Positions 1 through 7,141 of a DNA stretch of 64,000 bases are shown piece after piece. Each line of letters starts with the position of its first letter. The first letter of the stretch is position 1. Position numbers and translations under genes: made by a program. The notes beneath the pieces are model-generated. The model ran no database searches, had not been told where the DNA came from, and was given only the letters and a program-made list of their open reading frames with translations. The DNA is taken from NCBI RefSeq assembly GCF_024505145.1, contig NZ_JANIAA010000010.1, positions 178,906 through 242,905 on the forward strand. Direction: 5' to 3'. Source of the DNA: Streptomyces rugosispiralis. Its GTDB lineage: Bacteria > Actinomycetota > Actinomycetes > Streptomycetales > Streptomycetaceae.

Positions 1-677
1 GCGTGGATCCCGGCCGCGAGCAGCGCGGACTTCGGCTTGGGCCAGCCGAGGAGGCGCCCCATGTGGGCCATCACGGCCAGGCTGACGTCCCGGTAGACCT
101 CCATCTCGACGAGCGCGCTCTCCCGCAGGGTCCGCTGGATGGTCCGGCCGTATCCGTCGGCGGCCAGGCGCAGCAGCTCCTCATGGCAGTAGGCGAGGTG
201 GTTGTCCTCGTCGTCGGCGATCATGCGCACCGCGCGGCCGAGGTCGGGGTGGTGGCCGAAGTACCCGCGCAACATCGTCATCTGGGCGGCGGCGCGCTGT
301 TCGGTGACCCGGCTGTGGGCGAGGTAGATCACGATGTCGTGCTCGGTGAGCGGCTCGTCGCGGCGCAGCTTGTCATGGGCGAGGCCGATGCCGCGCGCCT
401 CCAGGAGCATCGTGTAGTCGGTCTCGCGCGGCACCTCCATGGGCTCCAGACCGCGCTTGCGGAGCAGGGCGTTGAAGATCCGGCCGTGTTTGTCCTCGTC
501 GGCGCCATGGCGGGCGATCTTGGGGGCGAGGTCGCGGCGGCTCTCGGGCACGAGGGCGGCGATCCGGCCGTTCTCCCAGCCTCCCTGGGCCTCCCCGCTG
601 GCCGCGACGGAGCAGAAGAGCCGGAACGACTCGTCGTCGCCGAGGATCTCCTGGAACACGCTTTTCGCCGAGAGCAT
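1..677 (-). CDS. Ferritin-like domain protein (3' end outside the window)
   Basis: Reading leftward from ATG 677, which has GGAGGTG about 7 nt upstream, the frame stays open to the window edge (225 codons seen). The product starts MLSAKSVFQEILGDDESFRL and is all-helical in character. It has two ExxH motifs (DEDKH near residue 72 and DDEDNH near residue 150), the pattern of a diiron or ferritin-like four-helix bundle. Such proteins store iron or carry out di-iron oxidation, and the substrate is not evident. The C-terminal end is missing. It lies downstream of the F420 oxidoreductase gene on the same strand but is separated from it by 241 bp and a hairpin, so it is probably transcribed separately. 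Confidence 0.7.
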   Translation of the reverse strand, partial: MLSAKSVFQEILGDDESFRLFCSVAASGEAQGGWENGRIAALVPESRRDLAPKIARHGADEDKHGRIFNALLRKRGLEPMEVPRETDYTMLLEARGIGLAHDKLRRDEPLTEHDIVIYLAHSRVTEQRAAAQMTMLRGYFGHHPDLGRAVRMIADDEDNHLAYCHEELLRLAADGYGRTIQRTLRESALVEMEVYRDVSLAVMAHMGRLLGWPKPKSALLAAGIH

Positions 678-844
678 CGCCGCCACCTCCGTGCGCTGAT
701 CATGCGCCGCCGTGCGCTTAAAAAGTCAACGGCCCGGTGGGGGCGGCGGCAACAGCTGGGGCATCCGGCTCGGCCGAACGGGGGACCCCTCCGTACGCCG
801 CGTCCGCGTAACCCCTGGGCGGCGGAGGCGTTGTGCTGGATGAC

Positions 845-883
845 GGCCGTGGCGGGGAAGACCCCCGAGCCCCCACCACGGCC
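845..883 (-). terminator. Hairpin terminator after the LLM oxidoreductase gene
   Basis: A 13-bp stem with one mismatch (GGCCGTGGCGGGG at 845-857 against CCCCACCACGGCC at 871-883) and a 13-nt loop lies 36 bp beyond the stop codon of the leftward gene. There is no clear U-tract, as is common in Streptomyces. Confidence 0.55.
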
Positions 884-918
884 GCAGAACTTTCCCGGCG
901 CCGCGTCCAGCTCGGCGC

Positions 919-1968
919 CTACGCCACTCCGGCCCGCTCCAGGGCCTCGACACCCGCCCGCAGCCCGGCGAGCCGCTCCTCCAGCGTGAAGCCCGCGGGC
1001 GTGAGCGAGAGGGTGGTGACCCCGGCCGCCGCGTACGCCTGCATGCGGTCGGCGATGCGCTCGACGGGGCCGAGCAGCGCGGTGGAGTCGATCAGCTCGT
1101 GGGGGACGGCCGCGGCGGCGCCCTCCTTGTCCCCGGAGAGGTACTTCTCCTGGATCTCGGCGGCCTCCTTCTCGTACCCCATGCGCTGCGCCAGCTTGTT
1201 GTAGAAGTTCTGCTTGGCGCTGCCCATGCCGCCCACGTAGAGCGCGGTGTACGGACGGAACTGGTCGGCCAGGGCGCGGACGTCGTCGCCGAGGGCCATG
1301 GGGACGGTGGGCACCACGTCGAAGCCCTCGAGGTCCTTGCCCGCCTTCTCGCGGCCCGCGCGCAGCGGGCTGAGGGTGGTCTCCTCGGCGTGCTCGGGAT
1401 CGTAGAACAGGACCAGGGCGCCGTCGGCGATCTCGCCGGTCTGCTCCAGGTTCTTCGGGCCGATGGCCGCGATGTACAGCGGGATGTACTCCCGCACCGG
1501 GTGCACGGTGAGCTTGAGGGGCTTGCCGGGGCCGTCGGGCAGCGGCAGGGTCCAGTTCTGGCCCTCGTGGGTCAGCCGCTCGCGCGACATCGCCTTGCGG
1601 ATGATCTCCACGTACTCGCGGGTGCGGGCGAGCGGCTTGTCGAACCGCACCCCGTACCAGCCCTCCGACACCTGGGGCCCCGAGACGCCGAGGCCGAGGC
1701 GGAAGCGGCCGCCGGAGAGGGTGTCCAGGGTGGCGGCGGTCATCGCCGTCATGGCGGGGGTGCGGGCCGGGATCTGGAAGATGGCGGAGCCGACGTCGAT
1801 GCGCTCGGTCTGCGCGGCGACCCACGCGAGCACGGTGGCGGCGTCCGAACCGTAGGCTTCGGCCGCCCAGCAGACGGAATAGCCGAGTTTGTCGGCCTCG
1901 CGGGCGACCGCGAGGTTGTCCGCGTCCATTCCGGCGCCCCAGTAGCCGAGGTTGATGCCGAGCCTCAT
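919..1968 (-). CDS. LLM class F420-dependent oxidoreductase
   Basis: The 349-residue product starts MRLGINLGYWGAGMDADNL and has the bacterial luciferase-like TIM-barrel pattern: an N-terminal strand with GINLGYWG, a central LSGGRFRLGLGVSGPQV block (about residues 88-105), and IPLYIAAIGPKNLEQTGEIADGAL (about 155-178). In actinobacteria this pattern is usually the F420-dependent branch, which moves hydride between F420 and a small substrate; the substrate cannot be read here. I chose ATG 1968 because MRLGIN is the usual family N-terminus; an in-frame start 54 nt upstream would overlap the palindrome at 1979-1992. That palindrome sits just upstream and probably controls the gene. Confidence 0.85.
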   Translation of the reverse strand: MRLGINLGYWGAGMDADNLAVAREADKLGYSVCWAAEAYGSDAATVLAWVAAQTERIDVGSAIFQIPARTPAMTAMTAATLDTLSGGRFRLGLGVSGPQVSEGWYGVRFDKPLARTREYVEIIRKAMSRERLTHEGQNWTLPLPDGPGKPLKLTVHPVREYIPLYIAAIGPKNLEQTGEIADGALVLFYDPEHAEETTLSPLRAGREKAGKDLEGFDVVPTVPMALGDDVRALADQFRPYTALYVGGMGSAKQNFYNKLAQRMGYEKEAAEIQEKYLSGDKEGAAAAVPHELIDSTALLGPVERIADRMQAYAAAGVTTLSLTPAGFTLEERLAGLRAGVEALERAGVA

Positions 1969-1978
1969 ACCGCACCCC

Positions 1979-1992
1979 TTACTGATCAGTAA
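1979..1992. promoter_or_regulatory. Perfect 14-bp palindrome, candidate operator
   Basis: TTACTGATCAGTAA is a perfect palindrome 10 bp upstream of the start codon of the leftward F420-type oxidoreductase gene. Its form (TTACTGA/TCAGTAA) resembles TetR-family operators. No TetR gene lies in the window, so the regulator would be encoded elsewhere. Confidence 0.5.
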
Positions 1993-2057
1993 CGTCGCTG
2001 TTCCGGGGACTCTAGCGCGCATGGCCCCGATACGTCAGGGGTGGGTTATCCACAGGC

Positions 2058-2087
2058 TGTCACGTGGCGCTTTGCGCCCAGTAATCT
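2058..2087 (+). promoter_or_regulatory. Promoter of the aldo/keto reductase gene, probably leaderless
   Basis: A -35-like TGTCAC (2058-2063) and a -10-like TAATCT (2082-2087) are separated by 18 bp. The -10 box ends 8 nt before ATG 2096 and there is no Shine-Dalgarno sequence, so transcription should start at or next to the start codon. Confidence 0.5.
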
Positions 2088-2095
2088 CGACGTTC

Positions 2096-3076
2096 ATGGA
2101 GCTAAGGCACCTCGGCAGCACGGGCCTGCGCGTCTCCCGGCTCGGGCTCGGCACGCTCACTTGGGGGCGGGACACTGACGAACACGACGCCGCGGATCAG
2201 CTCAAGGCGTTCTGGGAGGCGGGCGGGACACTTGTCGACACCGCGGATGTGTACGCGGACGGCGGCGCCGAATACCTCCTGGGGCAACTCCTGGAGGGGT
2301 TACTGCCCCGGCGCGATCTCCAGATCGCGACCAAGGCGGGCAGCGTGCCCGACCCCGACCGCCGCTTCGACGCCTCGCGCGGCCATCTGCTGGCCGCGCT
2401 GGACGCCTCGCTCGAGCGGCTGGGCACGGACTATGTCGACCTGTGGCAGGTGCACGCCTTCGACCCGTTCACCCCGCTCGAGGAGACCCTTCAGGCGCTC
2501 GACATCGCGGTGAGCAGCGGGCGGGCCCGCTATGTGGGGGTGTCCAACTTCAGCGGCTGGCAGCTCGCGAAGGCCGCCACCTGGCAGCTGGCCTCCTCGG
2601 GCGCGCACACCCGGCTGGCCAGCACGCAGATGGAGTATTCGCTGCTCCAGCGAGGTGTGGAGCGCGAGGTGCTGCCCGCCGCGCTCGACCTGGGCGTCGG
2701 GCTGCTGCCGTCCTCGCCGCTCGGCCGCGGTGTGCTCACCGGCAAGTACCGCCATACGACGCCCGCCGACTCGCGCGGCGCCTCCGAGCTCGCGGCGTTC
2801 GTCGAGCCGTATCTGGACGAGGAGGCGGGCCGGATCGTCGAGGCGGTCGCCATAGCCGCCGACGGCCTGGCTACCACCGCGCTCAACGTGGCCCTGGCCT
2901 GGGTCCGCGACCGCCCGGGCGTCACCGCCCCGATCGTCGGCGCACGCAACGCCCAGCAGCTGAGGGCGGCGTTGTCGGCGGAGACCCTTAGTCTTCCGGA
3001 CGAGATCTGCCAGGCGCTCGACGATGTGTCGGCGCCCGTGCACCGCTATCCCGATCAGGACTGGAGCACGCTGTGA
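2096..3076 (+). CDS. Aldo/keto reductase
   Basis: The 326-residue product is an NADPH-dependent carbonyl reductase of the AKR superfamily. It starts MELRHLGSTGLRVSRLGLGT, typical of the Tas/YdjG-like actinobacterial branch. The catalytic tetrad can be placed: Asp and Tyr in LVDTADVYADGG (about residues 45-56), Lys in IATKAGS (about 81) and His in WQVHAFD (about 121). The C-terminal VTAPIVGARNAQQLRAAL is the cofactor-binding segment. An upstream in-frame start at 1952 would run through the promoter and over the divergent gene, so ATG 2096 is used. Its stop overlaps the GTG of the next gene (GTGA), so the two are translationally coupled. The substrate is unknown. Confidence 0.85.
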   Translation: MELRHLGSTGLRVSRLGLGTLTWGRDTDEHDAADQLKAFWEAGGTLVDTADVYADGGAEYLLGQLLEGLLPRRDLQIATKAGSVPDPDRRFDASRGHLLAALDASLERLGTDYVDLWQVHAFDPFTPLEETLQALDIAVSSGRARYVGVSNFSGWQLAKAATWQLASSGAHTRLASTQMEYSLLQRGVEREVLPAALDLGVGLLPSSPLGRGVLTGKYRHTTPADSRGASELAAFVEPYLDEEAGRIVEAVAIAADGLATTALNVALAWVRDRPGVTAPIVGARNAQQLRAALSAETLSLPDEICQALDDVSAPVHRYPDQDWSTL

Positions 3077-5733
3077 GTACCGACCGCCTCGCCGGCGACG
3101 CCACACCCGCGCCCGAGGAGGCCGACCCGCCGGCGGAGCCGGCGAACCCCGGGGACGCCGCGGCCGCCGGATCCGCGGAGTCCGCCGGGTCCGTCGGGTC
3201 CGTCGGGTCCGCCGGGTCCGTCGGGTCCGCCGGGTCCGTCGGGTCCGCCGGGTCCGCCGGGTCCGCCGGGTCCGCCGGACGGGGTGGGGCCGACGAGGCG
3301 GGGGCTCCCGCCTCCGGAGCGAGCGCCCACGGCGCCCAGGGCGCCGACGGCGAACCCCCGGCGGACGAGGTGGACGGGCCCGGAACGGGTCAGCGGGCTC
3401 CCTCCGCCGGGCAGGGCGCATCCGGCCCAGGGGCGGGCCAGGGCTCCGGGGACGCGGAAGCGCCGGGTCCGGACCGGGCGAGCGATGGAGCGGGAGCAGG
3501 CGCTCCGGCCCCCGCCGGGCGGGGCGAGTCCGGCGACGCCGTGCCGAGCCCCCACGTCGAGGGCGCCGGCCGAGAGCGGGCCCCGGCCGGGCAGCGGGCA
3601 TCCGGCCCAGGGGCGGGCCAGGGCGGCGCCGGGGGGAGCGGTGACGCGGGCGCGGGAGACGGCGCTTCCACATCCGGCGGGCAGGACGCATCCGGCGGCG
3701 GTGGCAGGGGACGGCGGTCGGCGGCGGCCGAGGCGTTGGCTGCCGCTGTGCGGGCCGTCGAGAGCGGTGAGCGGTCGGCGGCGTCGTTCTTCAACGACGC
3801 CCCGGCCGCGCGTCCGGCGGCGCCCACCGCCCCCGCGGCCCCCCGTGAGCGGGCCCGCGCGGCGGCTCCCGCCTCCGCGCCCGCTCCCGTGCGTGCGGCG
3901 TCGGCCCGGCCGGCGCGTGGGCCGGGGGGCGAGTTCCCCGGCAGTGGCGACGTCCGGGAGGTGCTCGCGGCGGGCGGGGCCCCCGAGGCCCTGGCCGGGA
4001 AGGTCGCCGAAACGCTCGGGGAGCACGCCGCCGAGGCGCTGCGCGAGGACCCCTGGCAGTTGCTGGCCGTGCCCGGCGTACGCCCCGACCAGGCGGACGG
4101 CTTCGCCCGCTCCCTCCTCGGCCCGGACTGCGAGCCCGGCGACGAGCGCCGTGCGCTGGCGCTCACCGGCTGGCTGCTGGAGCGCGCCGCCCTCGAGGGG
4201 CACACCGCGCTGGAGTCGTCCGCGCTGCGCGAGGCGCTCGCCAAGGCGTCCGTGCCGGACCCGGACGAGGCGCTGCGCACCGCGATCGCGGAGGGCGCGG
4301 TGCTGGTCTTCCAGGACGCGCTCGACGCCCCGGCGGGGGCGCGCCCCCGGGCGGCCGAGGACGAGGACGCCGAGCAGCCGGTGCGAGTGCTGCTCGGGCT
4401 GGACCGCTACGCCCTGGCGGAGGAGAGCCTGGCCGACGGTCTCGCCCGGCTGGCGAGCACCTTCGCCCCCGCTCAGGACGGCGAGGCGACGGCGGGCGAT
4501 GCCGATTGGGAGGCAGCGGCCGCGGCCGCGCCGTCCGCCTCCGCCGCGGAGCTCATCCGTACCGTCGCGGCCCACGGTCTGGTCACCCACAGCGGTGGCG
4601 AGGCGGCACGCGCCGAACCGGTGGCGCTGGTCGCCGCCGCCCGCGCGATGGGCCTGCGGGCCTACGCGGCGGCGCACACCGAGGACGGCGGGCGGCGGCT
4701 GGCCGCCGCACTGGGCGAGGCCCCGGACGCGGGAACGGGCGCGGGCCCGGACGAGGCCCGGGAGGCCGCCGCTGCGGCCGTCACCGTCGCCGGGCTGCTG
4801 GCCGGCACCGAGGGCCCCGGACGCGACGAGGAGGGCGCGCCGGCGCTCGATCTGCTCGTCGTCCTGGACGCCCCGCAGCTCGATGTGGAAACGGCCGCGA
4901 TGCTCGTCGAATCGCTGCCGGACGGCGCCCGTCTGGTGCTGAGCGGGGATCCCGGGGTCCTGTGGTCGGCCGGTCCCGGCCGGGTCTTCGCGGATCTGGT
5001 GGCGGCCCGCCGCTGCCCGCAGGTCGTCTCCCGCACCCCCGACCCGGGCCCCATCGGCGAGCTGGTCTCGGGGATCGGGATCGGCGAGCTCAACCAGGTG
5101 GAGGCGCCCGGCAAGGAGGTCGTGATCGTGCCCGTGCGGGACGCGGGCGAGGCGGTGCACCGCACCGTGCAGCTCGTCGCCGACTCGGTGCCCCGTGCGA
5201 TCGGCGTCCCGCCGGAGCAGACCCAGGTGATCACCCCGGGCCACGGCGGCGCGGCCGGCACCCGCACGCTCAACGCGGCCCTGAAGGACCGCCTCAACCC
5301 CGGCCCCGGCCGGTTCGGCGGCTTCGACCCGGGCGACCGCGTGGCGTACACCCCGGCCCCGGGCCGTACGGTGCCGGGCACCGTGGTCTCGGCGGACGCC
5401 GAGGGGCTGCGTCTGGACTGCGCGGGCACACCGGTCGTGGTGCCGCGCGAGGAGGTCGGCGAGCTGGTGCGGCACGGCTGGGCCCTCACCGCGCACCAGG
5501 CGGCGGGAGCGCGGTGGCCCGCGGCCGTGGTGGTGCTGCCGGGCGACGCCACGGCGGGCCTGACCCGCGCCTGGGTCTACACGGCCTTCAGCCGCGGTGA
5601 GCGCCATCTGTCGGTGGTCCACGGCGCGGACGCGGCGCTGCCGCGAGCGGTGGCGGAAATCCCCTTCAAGGACCGCACCACCCGCCTACGCGCCCTACTC
5701 CAGGCCCAGGTCCCGGCCGCGCCTACCGGCTGA
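3073..5733 (+). CDS. Helix-hairpin-helix RecD-like protein, apparently a degenerate helicase
   Basis: The 886-residue protein starts at GTG 3073, overlapping the stop of the aldo/keto reductase gene. Residues 1-300 are low complexity (Ser/Ala/Gly/Pro), including eleven Ser-(Ala/Val)-Gly triplets. Residues about 295-355 carry a helix-hairpin-helix (LLAVPGVRPDQADGFA). The rest follows the RecD/RecD2 plan: a Walker-B-like strand LLVVLDAPQLD near residue 599, a motif-III-like LVLSGDPG, and a C-terminal UvrD_C_2-like segment (ALTAHQAAGARWPAAVVVLP and VYTAFSRGERHLSVVHG, about 802-850). Key residues differ from active helicases: no GxGKT Walker A is found, and the Walker B Asp-Glu is Asp-Ala. It may bind DNA or nucleotides without working as a helicase. 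Confidence 0.75.
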   Translation: MSTDRLAGDATPAPEEADPPAEPANPGDAAAAGSAESAGSVGSVGSAGSVGSAGSVGSAGSAGSAGSAGRGGADEAGAPASGASAHGAQGADGEPPADEVDGPGTGQRAPSAGQGASGPGAGQGSGDAEAPGPDRASDGAGAGAPAPAGRGESGDAVPSPHVEGAGRERAPAGQRASGPGAGQGGAGGSGDAGAGDGASTSGGQDASGGGGRGRRSAAAEALAAAVRAVESGERSAASFFNDAPAARPAAPTAPAAPRERARAAAPASAPAPVRAASARPARGPGGEFPGSGDVREVLAAGGAPEALAGKVAETLGEHAAEALREDPWQLLAVPGVRPDQADGFARSLLGPDCEPGDERRALALTGWLLERAALEGHTALESSALREALAKASVPDPDEALRTAIAEGAVLVFQDALDAPAGARPRAAEDEDAEQPVRVLLGLDRYALAEESLADGLARLASTFAPAQDGEATAGDADWEAAAAAAPSASAAELIRTVAAHGLVTHSGGEAARAEPVALVAAARAMGLRAYAAAHTEDGGRRLAAALGEAPDAGTGAGPDEAREAAAAAVTVAGLLAGTEGPGRDEEGAPALDLLVVLDAPQLDVETAAMLVESLPDGARLVLSGDPGVLWSAGPGRVFADLVAARRCPQVVSRTPDPGPIGELVSGIGIGELNQVEAPGKEVVIVPVRDAGEAVHRTVQLVADSVPRAIGVPPEQTQVITPGHGGAAGTRTLNAALKDRLNPGPGRFGGFDPGDRVAYTPAPGRTVPGTVVSADAEGLRLDCAGTPVVVPREEVGELVRHGWALTAHQAAGARWPAAVVVLPGDATAGLTRAWVYTAFSRGERHLSVVHGADAALPRAVAEIPFKDRTTRLRALLQAQVPAAPTG
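3181..3279 (+). repeat. Eleven tandem 9-bp units in the RecD-like gene
   Basis: The unit TCCG(C/T)CGGG is repeated 11 times in frame and encodes Ser-(Ala/Val)-Gly triplets in the disordered N-terminal region. The copy number could vary by slippage without breaking the frame. Confidence 0.9.
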
Positions 5734-5780
5734 CCGACGGACCCGTACCGGGCCCCACCCCGCGGCCAAACCCCCGGCAC

Positions 5781-5832
5781 ACCCCGGTCCCGGATCGCCC
5801 GGCCCCACGGCCGAACGGTCCGGGACCGGGGT
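5781..5832 (+). terminator. Terminator hairpin after the RecD-like gene
   Basis: Perfect 14-bp arms, ACCCCGGTCCCGGA (5781-5794) and TCCGGGACCGGGGT (5819-5832), begin 48 bp beyond the stop codon. The 24-nt interval contains a smaller GGCC/GGCC stem. Confidence 0.7.
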
Positions 5833-5950
5833 ACGGAGCCGGGTGATCGAGGACCGAGCGGCCCGCAACCCAGCGATCCGGGACCAGGCGGCGCCCAGCG
5901 AACCGGGACCAGGCGGCCCGGAGCCACCGTCTGTTCTCGGATCGCTCGGG

Positions 5951-5982
5951 CCTCGGATCGCTCGGGCCCGAGCGATCCGAGG
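5951..5982. repeat. Perfect 32-bp palindrome with an adjacent direct copy of one arm
   Basis: The arm CCTCGGATCGCTCGGG (5951-5966) is followed directly by its exact reverse complement (5967-5982). A further copy of CTCGGATCGCTCGGGC lies just upstream at 5936-5951, so two alternative stems are possible. It lies between two convergent genes and may act as a terminator for the leftward gene ending at 6036. Confidence 0.7.
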
Positions 5983-6035
5983 AGGACGAGAGGACAAGCG
6001 GCCCAGGGCCGAGCGACGGCCCCGGACCCCCGGCC

Positions 6036-6725
6036 TCAGCTGCCCGGCTCCAGGACCTCCAGGTCGTCCTCGTCCTCGTCCTCGAGTTCCTCGTCGTCGA
6101 GCTCCTCGTCGAAGACCGAACTCATGTCGAAGCGGCACACGACCATATGCGGATCCGCCTGGTCGAAGGGGGCGGAGAGCCACTCCCCCGGCTCCGGGGG
6201 CTCCTCGGCCGCCACCACCCAGAGCGTGGAGTCGCCCTCCTCCAGGCCGAACTCCTTGTGCCGAGAGGCGATCTCGTCCGGCTCGAACTCGCCGAAGACC
6301 ACCCCCAGGGCGGTGTGCACGCTCTCCCCGGCGGCCGCCCCGCCGCCCTGCTTGTCGTTCCCCGTGTCGATGTCCGGATCCAGGTCGGCGATCCGCTGCG
6401 CCTGCGAGAGCAGTCGCTGCGGTTCGGCGACGACGTAGTCCCTGCGGATCAGCACGCTCAGCGCGCTCGGCTCCTCCGGCCCGGCGTAGGCGGGCAGGCG
6501 GTCGTCACCAGGGATCTCGAAGGGCGTCACCTCGTCGTAGGCGTCGTAGAGCAGCTCGTCGTAGACCTCGGCTGCCGCGGCCAGTTCGTTGAACGCGGCG
6601 TAGACGGCCGGATCGCCTTCCCCCGACCGACGTTCGACGGCGTCGAGGTGACGATCCAGTGCGGCTTTCACCGCTTCGGCGGCGGCACGTACCTCGGCAG
6701 CGGATGGCTGCGCAGCATCAGACAT
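6036..6725 (-). CDS. Conserved actinobacterial protein of unknown function with an acidic tail
   Basis: The 229-residue product starts MSDAAQPSAAEVRAAAEAV at ATG 6725; an upstream in-frame start adds 13 unlikely residues. The N-terminal half is helical (ALDRHLDAVERRSGEGDPAVYAAFNELAAAAEVYDELLYDAYDE). The middle contains LSVLIRRDYVVAEPQRLLSQAQRIAD, and the last 25 residues are almost entirely Asp/Glu. There are no signal peptide or membrane segments, so it is probably cytoplasmic. I do not recognise a catalytic motif. It diverges from the DUF5703 gene with 47 bp between them, an arrangement that suggests a shared promoter region. Confidence 0.6.
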   Translation of the reverse strand: MSDAAQPSAAEVRAAAEAVKAALDRHLDAVERRSGEGDPAVYAAFNELAAAAEVYDELLYDAYDEVTPFEIPGDDRLPAYAGPEEPSALSVLIRRDYVVAEPQRLLSQAQRIADLDPDIDTGNDKQGGGAAAGESVHTALGVVFGEFEPDEIASRHKEFGLEEGDSTLWVVAAEEPPEPGEWLSAPFDQADPHMVVCRFDMSSVFDEELDDEELEDEDEDDLEVLEPGS

Positions 6726-6772
6726 AGTGCAGACGCTATCCGTAGCAGGGCAGTTCCCGCACAATAGATGCG

Positions 6773-6961
6773 ATGCCGGAATACGAATTCTGTGATGTGT
6801 ATGTGCCGCGCGGCGTTTCCCGCAAGGCCACTACCCGCCTGCTCACCGACCATGCCGAGTACGGACACTGGGAGTTGGATCGCTTGAGACTCAACCCCGA
6901 CGGCAGCCGCAGAGTGCGATTGCGGCGCCGGATCATCCGCCAGCTCCGGGCCACCTGGTAG
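6773..6961 (+). CDS. DUF5703 family protein
   Basis: The 62-residue basic protein begins MPEYEFCDVYVPRGVSRKA and ends RRRIIRQLRATW, a highly conserved small protein of Streptomyces and related genera. Its function is unknown. No Shine-Dalgarno is visible before ATG 6773, and an AT-rich CACAATAG lies about 8-13 nt upstream, so the mRNA may be leaderless. A strong hairpin follows the stop codon. Confidence 0.85.
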   Translation: MPEYEFCDVYVPRGVSRKATTRLLTDHAEYGHWELDRLRLNPDGSRRVRLRRRIIRQLRATW

Positions 6962-6980
6962 CGGGCCGGGACATGACCGA

Positions 6981-7007
6981 GCGGGCCCCGCTTGACGCGG
7001 GGCCCGC
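6981..7007 (+). terminator. Terminator hairpin after the DUF5703 gene
   Basis: A perfect 10-bp stem (GCGGGCCCCG at 6981-6990 and CGGGGCCCGC at 6998-7007) with a 7-nt loop lies 20 bp beyond the stop codon. Confidence 0.8.
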
Positions 7008-7141
7008 CCAGAGTGACGCCATGGTCACCCGGCGCATGAGATCCGGTGTGTGATGTGTGGCGTGTGAGGTGCCGTGCACGGTGTGTGACGCGATGGGACC
7101 ACCGCCCGGCATCTGTCGGCACCCATCAGCGCGAGGTGTGA

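Larger units (their letters stand above)
5734..6035. other. 302-bp convergent intergenic region with hairpins
   Basis: No gene was found. Two strong inverted repeats lie here (annotated separately at 5781-5832 and 5951-5982), and the segment between them contains several imperfect copies of GGGACC and GGATCGC elements. It separates two convergent genes, so bidirectional termination is the likely role. Confidence 0.6.

Noticed and set aside
3055..5622. Long open frames on the minus strand opposite the RecD-like gene (855 and 463 codons)
   Set aside because: Arg/Gly/Pro-rich translations without domains; they mirror the GC-rich codon pattern of the real + strand gene.
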